53,628 bases of DNA, from positions 8,564 through 62,191 of the forward strand of contig JAGPDT010000013.1 of assembly GCA_018057455.1 (NCBI GenBank), written 5' to 3'. The DNA is from Flavobacteriales bacterium (GTDB lineage Bacteria; Bacteroidota; Bacteroidia; Flavobacteriales_F; PHOS-HE28). Of the stretch, positions 33,287-41,423 are shown one piece after another; position 1 is the stretch's first letter, and every line of letters starts with the position of its first letter. The notes beneath the pieces are model-generated. The model saw only the letters and a program-made list of their open reading frames with translations, was not told the DNA's origin and searched no databases. A program made the translations under genes and the position numbers.

Positions 33287-34568
33287 GCGACTGCAGAAGA
33301 AGGAGGCCAAACTGGCCGTGATCGGGCTGGGCTACGTGGGATTGCCCATCGCCTTGGCCTTTGCCCGCAAGCTGAAAGTGGTGGGCTTCGACATCAACGC
33401 CAAGCGCGTGGCGATGATGCAGCGCGGCGAAGACCCCAGCGAGGAACTGCCCCAGGAGGCATTCGCCGGTGCCGACATCCATTTCACGGCCGACCTCAAC
33501 GACCTGCGCGACGTGGAATTCTTCATCGTGGCGGTGCCCACGCCCATCGACCAGCAGAACATCCCCGACCTCACCCCCTTGCTGGGCGCCACCCGCACGG
33601 TGGGCCAAGTGCTGAAGAAGGGCGACTTCGTGGTGTACGAAAGCACCGTGTACCCCGGTTGCACCGAAGAGGACTGCGTACCCCTGCTGGAACAGCTCAG
33701 CGGCCTGGGCTACATCACCGATTTCAAGGTGGGCTACTCCCCCGAGCGCATCAACCCCGGCGACAAGGAACACACCCTGGAAAGCATCGTGAAGGTGAGC
33801 AGCGGTTGCGACCCCGGAAGCGCCGAGACCATCGCCAAGGTGTATGAGCTGGTCGTGAAGGCCGGTGTGCACCGCGCCCCCAGCATCAAAGTGGCCGAAG
33901 CCGCCAAGATCATCGAGAACACCCAGCGCGACGTGAACATCGCCCTCACCAACGAGCTCTCCATCATCTTCAACCGCATGGGCATCAACACCTATGACGT
34001 GCTGGAGGCCGCGGGCACCAAGTGGAACTTCCTCAAATTCAAACCCGGCCTGGTGGGCGGCCACTGCATCGGCGTGGACCCCTACTACCTGGTCTACAAA
34101 GCCAAGGAACTGGGCTACCATGCGCAGATCATTGACAGCGGCCGCTTCGTGAACGATAGCATGGGAGGCTACGTGGCCAAGCAGACCGTGAAGAAGATCA
34201 TCGCCTCCGGCACCAACCCGGCCGATGCCCGCGTACTGGTGATGGGCGCCACCTTCAAGGAGGACGTCACCGACATCCGCAACAGCAAGGTGGCCGACGT
34301 GGTGAAGGAACTGCACAGCTTCAGCTGCCACGTGGACGTCACCGACCCGCACGCCGACAGTGCCGAGTTGAAGCACGAATACGGCTATGAACTGGTCAAG
34401 GACCTGCAAGGCCCGTATGATGCGATCATCGTGGCCGTGAACCACGCGGAATACGGAGCGCTGGGCGAGGACTGGTTCAAACAGCACCTCACGCCCAAGG
34501 GCGTGTTGGCCGACCTGAAGGGAACCTACCGCAACCGCGTGAACGGGCTGAACTACTGGAGCCTGTGA
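33270..34568 (+). CDS. UDP-N-acetyl-D-glucosamine 6-dehydrogenase, WbpA-like
   Basis: 432 residues from ATG 33270 inside the end of the preceding gene; an ATG eight codons earlier is possible. NAD motif GLGYVGLPIALAFA, VPTPIDQQNIPDL, YESTVYPGCTEEDC, SPERINPGD, KVAEAAKIIENTQRDVNIAL, and the catalytic Cys in GGHCIGVDPYYL. GGHCIGVDPYYL and SPERINPGD are the signs of the UDP-HexNAc dehydrogenase branch (WbpA/TviB), not of Ugd. It should make UDP-GlcNAcA, the input for the WbpB/E/D steps encoded nearby. Confidence 0.9.
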   Translation: MSVLFERLQKKEAKLAVIGLGYVGLPIALAFARKLKVVGFDINAKRVAMMQRGEDPSEELPQEAFAGADIHFTADLNDLRDVEFFIVAVPTPIDQQNIPDLTPLLGATRTVGQVLKKGDFVVYESTVYPGCTEEDCVPLLEQLSGLGYITDFKVGYSPERINPGDKEHTLESIVKVSSGCDPGSAETIAKVYELVVKAGVHRAPSIKVAEAAKIIENTQRDVNIALTNELSIIFNRMGINTYDVLEAAGTKWNFLKFKPGLVGGHCIGVDPYYLVYKAKELGYHAQIIDSGRFVNDSMGGYVAKQTVKKIIASGTNPADARVLVMGATFKEDVTDIRNSKVADVVKELHSFSCHVDVTDPHADSAELKHEYGYELVKDLQGPYDAIIVAVNHAEYGALGEDWFKQHLTPKGVLADLKGTYRNRVNGLNYWSL

Positions 34569-34626
34569 CCATGGGACCGGAGCGCCGCTTGAAAGGCGGT
34601 AACGGCCAGCAGAAAGTGGACCCGCG

Positions 34627-34634
34627 TACCTTCA
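34627..34634 (+). promoter_or_regulatory. Weak -7-like box TACCTTCA before rmlB
   Basis: Matches the local TACCTTCG form except for the last base; 52 bases before ATG 34687. Confidence 0.25.
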
Positions 34635-34686
34635 TCTTCGACCCCGCGCCCGGACCGGCGAACGAACAGCACACTTGGCCGAACCC

Positions 34687-35745
34687 ATGCCTCACAAAAC
34701 CATCTTGATCACCGGAGGTGCCGGCTTCATCGGCAGCCACGTGGTCCGGCTCTTTGTGCGGAATTACCCGCACTACCGCATCATCAACCTGGACGCCCTC
34801 ACCTACGCGGGGAACCTGGAGAACCTGCGGGACATCGAAGGAGCGCCCAACTACGCCTTTGTGAAGGCCGACATCCGCGATGCCGGTGCCATGGCCCGGG
34901 TCTTTGCCGAACACCGGCCTGACGGGATCCTCCACTTGGCGGCGGAAAGCCACGTGGACCGGAGCATCAGCGACCCCATGGCCTTCGTGGACACCAACGT
35001 CACCGGCACGGTGCACCTGCTGAACGCGGCACGCGAAGCCTGGAAAGACGCCTTGGAAGGCAAGCGCTTCTACCATGTGAGCACCGACGAGGTGTACGGC
35101 TCGCTGCACGATGGAGGCTTCTTCACGGAGGCCACCGCCTACGACCCGCAAAGCCCGTACAGCGCCAGCAAGGCCGCCAGCGACCACTTCGTGCGCGCCT
35201 ACGGCAACACGTACAAGCTGCCCTATGTGATCAGCAACTGCAGCAACAATTACGGCAGCCACCAGTTCCCCGAGAAGCTGATCCCGCTGATGATCCACAA
35301 CCTGCGCCAGGGCAAACCCCTGCCCGTGTACGGCAAGGGCGAGAACGTGCGGGACTGGCTTTGGGTGGAGGACCATGCCCGTGCCATCGACGTCATCTTC
35401 CACCAAGGCGGGAACGGCGAGACCTATAACATCGGCGGGCACAACGAGTGGAAGAACATCGACCTCGTCCAACTGTTGTGTTCCATCATGGACCGGAAAC
35501 TGGGGCGCGCAGCAGGCGAAAGTGCGAAGCAGATCACCTACGTCACCGACCGCGCCGGGCACGACCTGCGCTACGCGATCGATGCCTCGAAGATCGCGTG
35601 TGCACTGGGCTGGGAACCCAGCATCACCTTCGAGCAGGGCCTGGAGCGCACCGTGGATTGGTACCTTGCGAACGACCGTTGGCTGCAAGCGGTGACCTCC
35701 GGAACCTACCGGGCTTACTACACGGCGCAGTACGGCACGCGGTGA
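34687..35745 (+). CDS. rmlB: dTDP-glucose 4,6-dehydratase
   Basis: 352 residues from ATG 34687; a TTG at 34675 is in frame but less likely. Extended SDR: TGGAGFIGSHVV (about 9-20), NLDALTYAGNLENL, AAESHVDRS, STDEVYGSL (catalytic Thr-Asp-Glu), SPYSASKAASDHFVRAY (YxxxK) and NCSNNYGSHQFPEKLIP. It makes dTDP-4-keto-6-deoxyglucose. rmlA, rmlC and rmlD are not in the window, so the final sugar is open (rhamnose or an amino-deoxy sugar). Coupled by TGATG to the phosphatase gene. Confidence 0.95.
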   Translation: MPHKTILITGGAGFIGSHVVRLFVRNYPHYRIINLDALTYAGNLENLRDIEGAPNYAFVKADIRDAGAMARVFAEHRPDGILHLAAESHVDRSISDPMAFVDTNVTGTVHLLNAAREAWKDALEGKRFYHVSTDEVYGSLHDGGFFTEATAYDPQSPYSASKAASDHFVRAYGNTYKLPYVISNCSNNYGSHQFPEKLIPLMIHNLRQGKPLPVYGKGENVRDWLWVEDHARAIDVIFHQGGNGETYNIGGHNEWKNIDLVQLLCSIMDRKLGRAAGESAKQITYVTDRAGHDLRYAIDASKIACALGWEPSITFEQGLERTVDWYLANDRWLQAVTSGTYRAYYTAQYGTR

Positions 35746-36494
35746 TGGGCTTGTTCAGCAACCTCCTCGGCAGGCGCAAGCCGGACCTTCCGCCGGTGGA
35801 CCTGGGCCTGCTGGAATGCGACGTGCACTCGCACTTCATCCCGGGCATAGATGATGGCGCACCCACCGTGGAGGCCAGCATGGAACTGCTGCGCGCCATG
35901 CATGACCTGGGCTTCAGGAAGGTGGTCACCACACCGCACAGCATGGCGGACGGGTACCGGAACCCGCCGGAGGTGATCTTGGGCGGCCTGGAAAAACTCC
36001 GTCGCGCGGTAAAGGGGTCCGGCATCCCCTTGGAAGTGGAGGCCGCCGCCGAATACTACCTGGACCATGCCTTGATGGAGAACGTGGCCAGCCAAAAGCT
36101 CCTCACCTTCGGCCGGGACATGGTGCTCTTCGAGCTGCCTTTCCTGAGCGAGCCCGCGGTGCTGTTCAACCTGGTCTTCGAGATGCAGACCCAGGGTTTC
36201 CGGCCGGTGTTGGCCCATCCGGAGCGCTACACATTCTGGTTCGCGGACTTGGCCCCCTTGGAAAAGCTCAAGGACCGAGGCGTCTTGTTCCAGTTGAACA
36301 CCATCGCCCTGGGCGGCGCCTACGGCCCGGCGGTGAAGAAGGCCGCGGAGCGCATCATCGACAAGGGCTGGTACGAACTTGCGGGCAGCGATTGCCATGG
36401 CATGAAGCACATCGAAGCCCTGCAGGCCGTGCGCACCGAACCGTACTTGCACAAACTGATGGACAGCGGCAAGCTGATCAACGCGGGATTGTAG
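35745..36494 (+). CDS. CpsB/YwqE-type tyrosine-protein phosphatase (PHP domain)
   Basis: 249 residues. PHP-fold metal ligands are visible: ECDVHSHFIPGIDDGA (about 24-39), TPHSM, the EYYLD segment, LAHPERY and SDCHGMKHI. This pattern belongs to the manganese-dependent phosphatases that dephosphorylate bacterial tyrosine kinases controlling capsule and exopolysaccharide export. Its place after sugar-nucleotide genes agrees. A partner kinase/Wzc is not in the window. Histidinol phosphatase is the main misannotation for this family. Confidence 0.85.
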   Translation: MGLFSNLLGRRKPDLPPVDLGLLECDVHSHFIPGIDDGAPTVEASMELLRAMHDLGFRKVVTTPHSMADGYRNPPEVILGGLEKLRRAVKGSGIPLEVEAAAEYYLDHALMENVASQKLLTFGRDMVLFELPFLSEPAVLFNLVFEMQTQGFRPVLAHPERYTFWFADLAPLEKLKDRGVLFQLNTIALGGAYGPAVKKAAERIIDKGWYELAGSDCHGMKHIEALQAVRTEPYLHKLMDSGKLINAGL

Positions 36495-36578
36495 CCCAAG
36501 CCCCTGGCCGCACCCGGCCCATAGCCAACGGCACCTGGCGCAGCAACATGGACCAAGGCATCGGATTGCACAGCGTAG

Positions 36579-36594
36579 GGCCCTGCCTAGGGCC
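36579..36594. terminator. Small hairpin between convergent cpsB-like and fabD genes
   Basis: GGCCCT (36579-36584), loop GCCT, AGGGCC (36589-36594). Short and without a T-tract; weak bidirectional terminator candidate in the 121-base gap. Confidence 0.25.
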
Positions 36595-36615
36595 TGACCA
36601 CTTGATCCCGCGCAC

Positions 36616-37491
36616 CTACGCCGCGCTGGTGACCACCTCCTTGCTCACCTTCTTGAACAGCCCCTGCAGCACGTTCCCCGGTCCGCATTCAATGACGTTG
36701 AGTGCCCCGGCCCCGAGCATGTTGCGCATGCTCTGCGTCCAACGCACCGGTGCTGTGAGCTGGGCGATGAGGTTGGCCTTGATGCGTGCGGGGTCCTTGC
36801 GGCCCGTGGCGTCCACGTTCTGGAAGACGGGGCAGCGGGGGTCCACGATGGGCGTAAAGGCGATGGCCGTGGCCAGTTCGGCGCGGGCGGGTTCCATGAG
36901 CGGGCTGTGGAAGGCCCCGCCGACGGGAAGCAGCAGGGCGCGCTTGGCACCGGCGGCCTTCAAGGCCTCGCAGGCGGCATTCACCGCTTCCACCGTACCG
37001 CTGATCACCAATTGGCCGGGGCAGTTGTAATTCGCAGGCACTACCACGCCTTCGATCCCGGCACAAATTTCCTCCACTTGTCCGTCCTCCATGCCGAGGA
37101 TGGCGGCCATGGCGCCGGGCTGGGCCTCGCAGGCTTTCTGCATGGCATTGGCCCGAGCGGCCACCAGCTTCAGGCCATCACTGAACTCCATGGCCCCGGC
37201 GGCCACCAGGGCGCTGAATTCACCGAGCGAATGCCCGGCCACCATGTCCGGCTGGAAGGCATCGCCCAGGGTCTTGGCCTTGATCACGCTGTGCAGGAAG
37301 ATGGCCGGCTGGGTCACCTTGGTCTGCTTGAGGTCGTCCTCGCTGCCGTTGAACATCACATCGGTGATGTTGAAGCCCAGGATGTTGTTGGCATGTTCGA
37401 AGAACACGCGGGCGTTGGCATCGTGCTCATAGAGGTCTTTCCCCATGCCGGGGAACTGGCTGCCTTGGCCGGGGAAGACGTAAGCGTTCAT
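36616..37491 (-). CDS. fabD: Malonyl-CoA:ACP transacylase
   Basis: 291 residues from ATG 37491. Transfers malonyl from CoA to acyl carrier protein, the first committed step for chain extension in type II fatty-acid synthesis. FPGQGSQFPGMG (6-17), nucleophile GHSLGEF (Ser near 91), an Arg in AARANAM and the His in GGAFHSPLM (near 195-203) are all there, as is GPGNVLQGL. It stands apart from other fab genes here. A TATTTTC element about 20 bases upstream could be its -7 region but is weak. Confidence 0.95.
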   Translation of the reverse strand: MNAYVFPGQGSQFPGMGKDLYEHDANARVFFEHANNILGFNITDVMFNGSEDDLKQTKVTQPAIFLHSVIKAKTLGDAFQPDMVAGHSLGEFSALVAAGAMEFSDGLKLVAARANAMQKACEAQPGAMAAILGMEDGQVEEICAGIEGVVVPANYNCPGQLVISGTVEAVNAACEALKAAGAKRALLLPVGGAFHSPLMEPARAELATAIAFTPIVDPRCPVFQNVDATGRKDPARIKANLIAQLTAPVRWTQSMRNMLGAGALNVIECGPGNVLQGLFKKVSKEVVTSAA

Positions 37492-37553
37492 GGTTGCTGG
37501 TATTGCGGGCGTGAAAATAGCGGAGTACGGTGAATGGGCCGCGTGGAAAGCGG

Positions 37554-37589
37554 AACGGGTGGAAGGACGCTGCGGTCCTTCCACCCGTT
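37554..37589 (-). terminator. Strong hairpin after the Bax-inhibitor-1 gene
   Basis: Arms 37554-37568 and 37575-37589 are exact 15-base complements around a six-base loop, 21 bases past the stop of the upstream minus-strand gene. No long T-run, but the stem is very stable. Confidence 0.6.
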
Positions 37590-37609
37590 GGCGCATGGGC
37601 CCCGTGCGG

Positions 37610-38356
37610 TCACTCGCGGCGGCTGCCGAAGAGGCGCAACAAGGCCAGGAAGAGGTTGAGGAAATCCAGGTAGAGGCTGAGGGCGCCCATGAGGGCCAAC
37701 TTCTGGGCCATTTCGGTGCCGCTCACCACGGTGCCACCGAGGTTCTTCAGCCGTTGCATGTCGTAGGCGGTGAGGCCGGTGAAGATGATCACGCTGATCA
37801 CGCTGATGATGTAGCCCATGGTATCGCTCTTCATGAACATGTTCACCAGCATGGCGATGACGATGCCGATGAGGCCGATGCCCAGGATACTGCCCAGCTT
37901 GGTGAGGTCAGTCTTGGTGGTGTAGCCCGCCACGGCCATCAGGCCGAACACCGCCGCGGTCACGAAGAACACGGTGGCGATGGAGCTGGCGGTGTAGGCC
38001 AGGAAGATGAAGGAGAGGCTGGCACCGGTAAGCGCGGAATAGGCCACGAACACGGTGAGGAGCGCAGGGCCGCTCAGGCGGTTGATGAGGCCGCCCATGA
38101 CGAAGACCAGGGCCAGCGGGGCCAGCATCACCACCCAGCCGAGGATGGTCATGCCGCCGGTCTGGACATTGATCAGGCGTGCGAGCAGGGCCATGTCATG
38201 GCCAAACCACCAGGCCACACCGCCGCTGATGGCCAGGGCCAGGGCCATGTAGGTGAACACCTTGCCGAGGAATGCGCGCACGTCATCGGGGTTGGCCACG
38301 TAGCCGGGCTGGGTGGCGGTCTCAGGCGCCAAGGAGGAGAGGGAACTGCGGAACAT
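37610..38356 (-). CDS. Bax inhibitor-1/YccA-family membrane protein
   Basis: 248 residues with seven membrane helices between about 30 and 235. The family features are seen: YVANPDDVRAFLGKVFTYMALALAISG at the N-terminus, GLTAYDMQRLKNL (the conserved acidic/YD segment) and DFLNLFLALLRLFG at the C-terminus. Bacterial members are proton- or calcium-leak channels or modulators of membrane proteases (YccA and FtsH in E. coli); which applies here is unknown. Followed by a strong hairpin. Confidence 0.88.
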   Translation of the reverse strand: MFRSSLSSLAPETATQPGYVANPDDVRAFLGKVFTYMALALAISGGVAWWFGHDMALLARLINVQTGGMTILGWVVMLAPLALVFVMGGLINRLSGPALLTVFVAYSALTGASLSFIFLAYTASSIATVFFVTAAVFGLMAVAGYTTKTDLTKLGSILGIGLIGIVIAMLVNMFMKSDTMGYIISVISVIIFTGLTAYDMQRLKNLGGTVVSGTEMAQKLALMGALSLYLDFLNLFLALLRLFGSRRE

Positions 38357-38375
38357 CTATGGTCCAGGGTTGTGT

Positions 38376-39053
38376 TTAGTGGAGCTTGGAGGCAATGAGC
38401 TTGATGAACTCTTCGCGGGTGCGGTGGTCTTGCAGGAAGATACCGGTGAAGGCGGAAGTGGTGGTGACGCTGTTCTGTTTTTGGATGCCGCGCATCTGCA
38501 TGCAGAGGTGGGAGGCCTCGATCACCACGGCCACGCCCATGGGTTGCAAGGTTGCCTGGATGCAGTCGCGGATCTCATTGGTGAGGCGCTCCTGCACCTG
38601 CAAACGGCGTGCAAAGGCATCCACCACGCGCGGCAGCTTGCTGAGGCCGACAATATGGCCTTTGGGGATGTATGCCACATGGGCTTTTCCGAAGAACGGC
38701 AGCATGTGGTGCTCGCACAGGCTGTACACCTCGATGTCCTTCACCAGCACCATTTGGCTATAGTCTTCCTTGAACATGGCCTTGCGCAGGATGGCCGCGG
38801 GGTCCAGGTCGTACCCGTGGGTGAGGAACTGCAGGCTTTTGGCCACGCGCTCCGGGGTGCGCTTGAGCCCTTCGCGGCCCGGGTCTTCGCCCAACTCCGT
38901 CAGAATGTCAGTGAAGTGGGTGCTCAGGCGCTGCACGGCAACGGGATCGAAGTGGTCGATGCGTTTGTAGGCATCCGTTTGTGCCTCTCCCGCTTGGCCA
39001 TTGCCCGCCCTGCTGCCAGGGGCCTTGGTCCGTTTCCTCAGGTTTTCTGCCAT
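38376..39053 (-). CDS. folE: GTP cyclohydrolase I
   Basis: 225 residues from ATG 39053. Converts GTP to 7,8-dihydroneopterin triphosphate. Zinc and active-site residues are present in [20 protein letters not shown] (Cys and His ligands) and [25 protein letters not shown] and [23 protein letters not shown] are also typical. An open extension upstream overlaps the next gene and is rejected. It lies two bases after the pterin synthase gene, so the two form an operon. Confidence 0.95.
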   Translation of the reverse strand: MAENLRKRTKAPGSRAGNGQAGEAQTDAYKRIDHFDPVAVQRLSTHFTDILTELGEDPGREGLKRTPERVAKSLQFLTHGYDLDPAAILRKAMFKEDYSQMVLVKDIEVYSLCEHHMLPFFGKAHVAYIPKGHIVGLSKLPRVVDAFARRLQVQERLTNEIRDCIQATLQPMGVAVVIEASHLCMQMRGIQKQNSVTTTSAFTGIFLQDHRTREEFIKLIASKLH

Positions 39054-39055
39054 GA

Positions 39056-39475
39056 TCACCCCCCGTAGTATTCCACGCTGTTGTTCTCCGTTTCCTGGAT
39101 CTTCACGCAGTGCAAGGTACCACCGATGGCTTGCACCGGTTGGTCCAACCGGCGCCAAATGGCCACGGCCAGGTTTTCGGTGGTGCTGCCCACGCCCTGC
39201 AGGAAGGGCACGTCCAGGTCCAGGTTCTTGTGGTCCATGGGATCGATCACATGCTGGTGCATCAAGCGGCTCAACGCGGAAAGGTCCACCACGAAGCCGG
39301 TTTCGGGATCGGTGTCGCCCTTCACGGTGACCCACAGCTCATAGTTGTGGCCGTGCCAGTTGGGGTTGGCGCATTTGCCGAACACTTCGCGGTTCTTCTG
39401 GGCACTCCACTCGGGGCGGCCAAGGCGGTGCGCGGCGCTGAAACGCTCGCGCCTGGTGATGTGGACGATGGGCAT
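39056..39475 (-). CDS. 6-pyruvoyl-tetrahydropterin synthase/QueD-family protein
   Basis: 139 residues. Zinc ligands: His in FSAAHRL and the pair in WHGHNY; the catalytic Cys is in [13 protein letters not shown]. The Cys-x5-HGH spacing is that of the animal-type tetrahydropterin synthase, rather than Cys-x3-HGH of E. coli QueD. The acidic [21 protein letters not shown] and PTTENLAV-like STTENLAV segments and C-terminal [11 protein letters not shown] are also family marks. Coupled to folE, which supplies its substrate. Product could be tetrahydrobiopterin-type pterin or the queuosine precursor; the motif favours the former, without proof. Confidence 0.85.
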   Translation of the reverse strand: MPIVHITRRERFSAAHRLGRPEWSAQKNREVFGKCANPNWHGHNYELWVTVKGDTDPETGFVVDLSALSRLMHQHVIDPMDHKNLDLDVPFLQGVGSTTENLAVAIWRRLDQPVQAIGGTLHCVKIQETENNSVEYYGG

Positions 39476-39491
39476 GCGGGAGATGGGATGC

Positions 39492-39499
39492 CAAAGGTA
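39492..39499 (-). promoter_or_regulatory. Promoter -7 box TACCTTTG for the pterin operon
   Basis: Perfect TAnnTTTG on the minus strand, 16 bases before ATG 39475. No clear -33 TTG. Confidence 0.5.
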
Positions 39500-39576
39500 C
39501 GCCGGGGTTACAGCGCACCTGCGGAAAACAGCGGGGAGCGCAAGGGAAGCACCGGAAAGAACCCCCGCCCCCGGCG

Positions 39577-39584
39577 TACCTTCG
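39577..39584 (+). promoter_or_regulatory. Promoter -7-like box TACCTTCG before serS
   Basis: TAnnTTCG, 22 bases before ATG 39607, identical to the box before the wbpE-type gene. Confidence 0.45.
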
Positions 39585-39606
39585 CGCGTTCAATCGAGAC
39601 CATCCC

Positions 39607-40884
39607 ATGCTGGAGACCGCCTTCCTGCGCAACCGCCCCGAAGAAGCCCGCCAACGCTTGGCCAAACGCAACATCGACGTGGAAGGGCTGCTGGCCAAGG
39701 CTGCTGGGCTGGACGAACAGCGCCGGGGCACCCAGCAGCAGTTGGACGCCGAACTGGCCGCCATGAACGAACAAGCCCGCGCGATCGGCGAGCTGGTGAA
39801 GGCGGGAAAACGCGAAGAGGCCGAAGGAGCCAAGGCCAAGACCGCCGAGCGCAAGGAGCGCATCGCCCGGCTGAAGGAAGAACTCGCCATGGCGGAAAAG
39901 GCCTTGGACGAGCACTTGTGGACCCTCCCGAACACGCCCCAGGAACGCGTGCCCAACGGGAAAACACCGGAAGACAACGTAACGGTGGTGCAGAAAGGCA
40001 CACTGCCGCAACTGCCCGCCACCGCCAAGCCGCACTGGGACCTGGGTGCGGAATACGGCCTCTTCAGCCTGGAGGACGGGGTGAAGCTCACCGGTGCCGG
40101 CTTCCCCGTGTACCACGGCCCCGGCGCCAAATTGCAGCGCGCCCTCATCGCCTTCTTCCTGGACCGCGCCATCGCCGCCGGCTACGAAGAAGTGATGCCC
40201 CCCTTGCTGGTGAACGCCGACAGCGCCTTCGCCACCGGCCAACTGCCGGACAAGGAAGGCCAGATGTACCACGCCACCGCGGACGACCTCTTCCTGATCC
40301 CCACCGCTGAGGTGCCCATCACCAACCTGTACCGCGACAGCATCCTCGACCTGGCGCAACTGCCCGTCAAGCGCGTGGGCCACACCCCCTGCTTCCGCCG
40401 CGAGGCCGGCAGCTACGGCAAGGACGTGCGGGGCCTCAACCGCGTGCACCAGTTCGACAAGGTGGAGATCGTCCGCATCGAAGCGCCGGCGAACAGCAAC
40501 GCCGCCCTGGAAGACATGGCCGACCACGTGAAAGGCCTGCTGGACGCCTTGGAACTCCCCTGGCGGCAACTGCTGCTCTGCGGCGGCGACATGGGCTTCA
40601 CCAGCGCCATCACCTACGACATGGAGGTGTATGCCGGGGCCCAGCAACGCTGGCTGGAAGTAAGCTCCATCAGCAACTTCGAGACCTTCCAGAGCAACCG
40701 CCTGAAACTGCGCTTCCGGGGCGCGGACAAGAAGGTGCAACTGGCGCACACCCTCAACGGCAGTGCCTTGGCCTTGGCCCGTATCGTGGCGGCCTTGCTG
40801 GAGAACAACCAAACCCCGGAGGGCATCCGCATCCCCGCGGCCCTGCGGCCCTATACCGGCTTCGACCTGATCGCGAAAAAATGA
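39607..40884 (+). CDS. serS: Seryl-tRNA synthetase
   Basis: 425 residues. N-terminal antiparallel coiled-coil arm (about 28-100, which binds the long variable arm of tRNA-Ser) and a class II catalytic domain: motif 1 around FPVYHGPGAKLQRALI, IPTAEVPITNLY, motif 2 FRREAGSYGKDVRGLNRVHQF and motif 3 NGSALALARIVAALLENNQ. Length and N-terminus (MLETAFLRNRPEEARQRL) are regular. It heads a coupled run of genes that goes on to rsmA. Confidence 0.97.
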   Translation: MLETAFLRNRPEEARQRLAKRNIDVEGLLAKAAGLDEQRRGTQQQLDAELAAMNEQARAIGELVKAGKREEAEGAKAKTAERKERIARLKEELAMAEKALDEHLWTLPNTPQERVPNGKTPEDNVTVVQKGTLPQLPATAKPHWDLGAEYGLFSLEDGVKLTGAGFPVYHGPGAKLQRALIAFFLDRAIAAGYEEVMPPLLVNADSAFATGQLPDKEGQMYHATADDLFLIPTAEVPITNLYRDSILDLAQLPVKRVGHTPCFRREAGSYGKDVRGLNRVHQFDKVEIVRIEAPANSNAALEDMADHVKGLLDALELPWRQLLLCGGDMGFTSAITYDMEVYAGAQQRWLEVSSISNFETFQSNRLKLRFRGADKKVQLAHTLNGSALALARIVAALLENNQTPEGIRIPAALRPYTGFDLIAKK

Positions 40885-41423
40885 CCAGGTCCGTACCAGT
40901 GGCCGCGTTGCTGTCGTTGGTATCGGGCGGCATGCTTCCTGCATGCAACCCCCAGGCCGACCCCGCCCAACTGGCCACCGTACAACGGATGATCCAAGCC
41001 ACCGACAGCCTGCGCACCGCGCTGGAGCAGGCCGACACCAACGCCCTGCGGCACATGGAGGCGCTCTTCGCCGCGGAACGCCCCGCCATTGAAGCGCGCT
41101 TCGGCGACACCCTGTTGCCCAATGAGGCCGGGGTACTGGGCAACTACCACCGTTCCATGGCGGAGCGGCTGCCCGCCCTGCTGGCCCTGCGCCAAATGGA
41201 GCAAGGCCGCTTGGACAGCACACGCAGCCGCCTGGAGGACCTTCGCCATGACCTGGAGCAAGGCCTGCTGGACGGGCCTGCCCGGGAAACCGCCTTGGCC
41301 ATGGAAAAACGCTGGATCCAGCTCCTGCGCCAGGAAACGGACAGCATCCGGCGGCACACCCGGCAACTGATCGACGACCGCACCGCCTGGCGGGCCACCA
41401 TCGATAGCCTCCTGCATCCATGA
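40881..41423 (+). CDS. Predicted lipoprotein with coiled-coil, unknown function
   Basis: 180 residues. Signal peptide with lipobox MLPAC (Cys about 22), so probably an envelope lipoprotein; the mature part is almost entirely helical and charged, with heptad-like spacing at about 35-170 (coiled coil). No family recognised. The start overlaps the serS stop (ATGA), and its stop overlaps the TPR gene start by four bases. Confidence 0.7.
   Translation: MTRSVPVAALLSLVSGGMLPACNPQADPAQLATVQRMIQATDSLRTALEQADTNALRHMEALFAAERPAIEARFGDTLLPNEAGVLGNYHRSMAERLPALLALRQMEQGRLDSTRSRLEDLRHDLEQGLLDGPARETALAMEKRWIQLLRQETDSIRRHTRQLIDDRTAWRATIDSLLHP

Noticed and set aside
34675-34686. TTG start at 34675 for rmlB
   Set aside because: ATG 34687 begins directly at the conserved HKTILITGGAGF; TTG would add only four residues.
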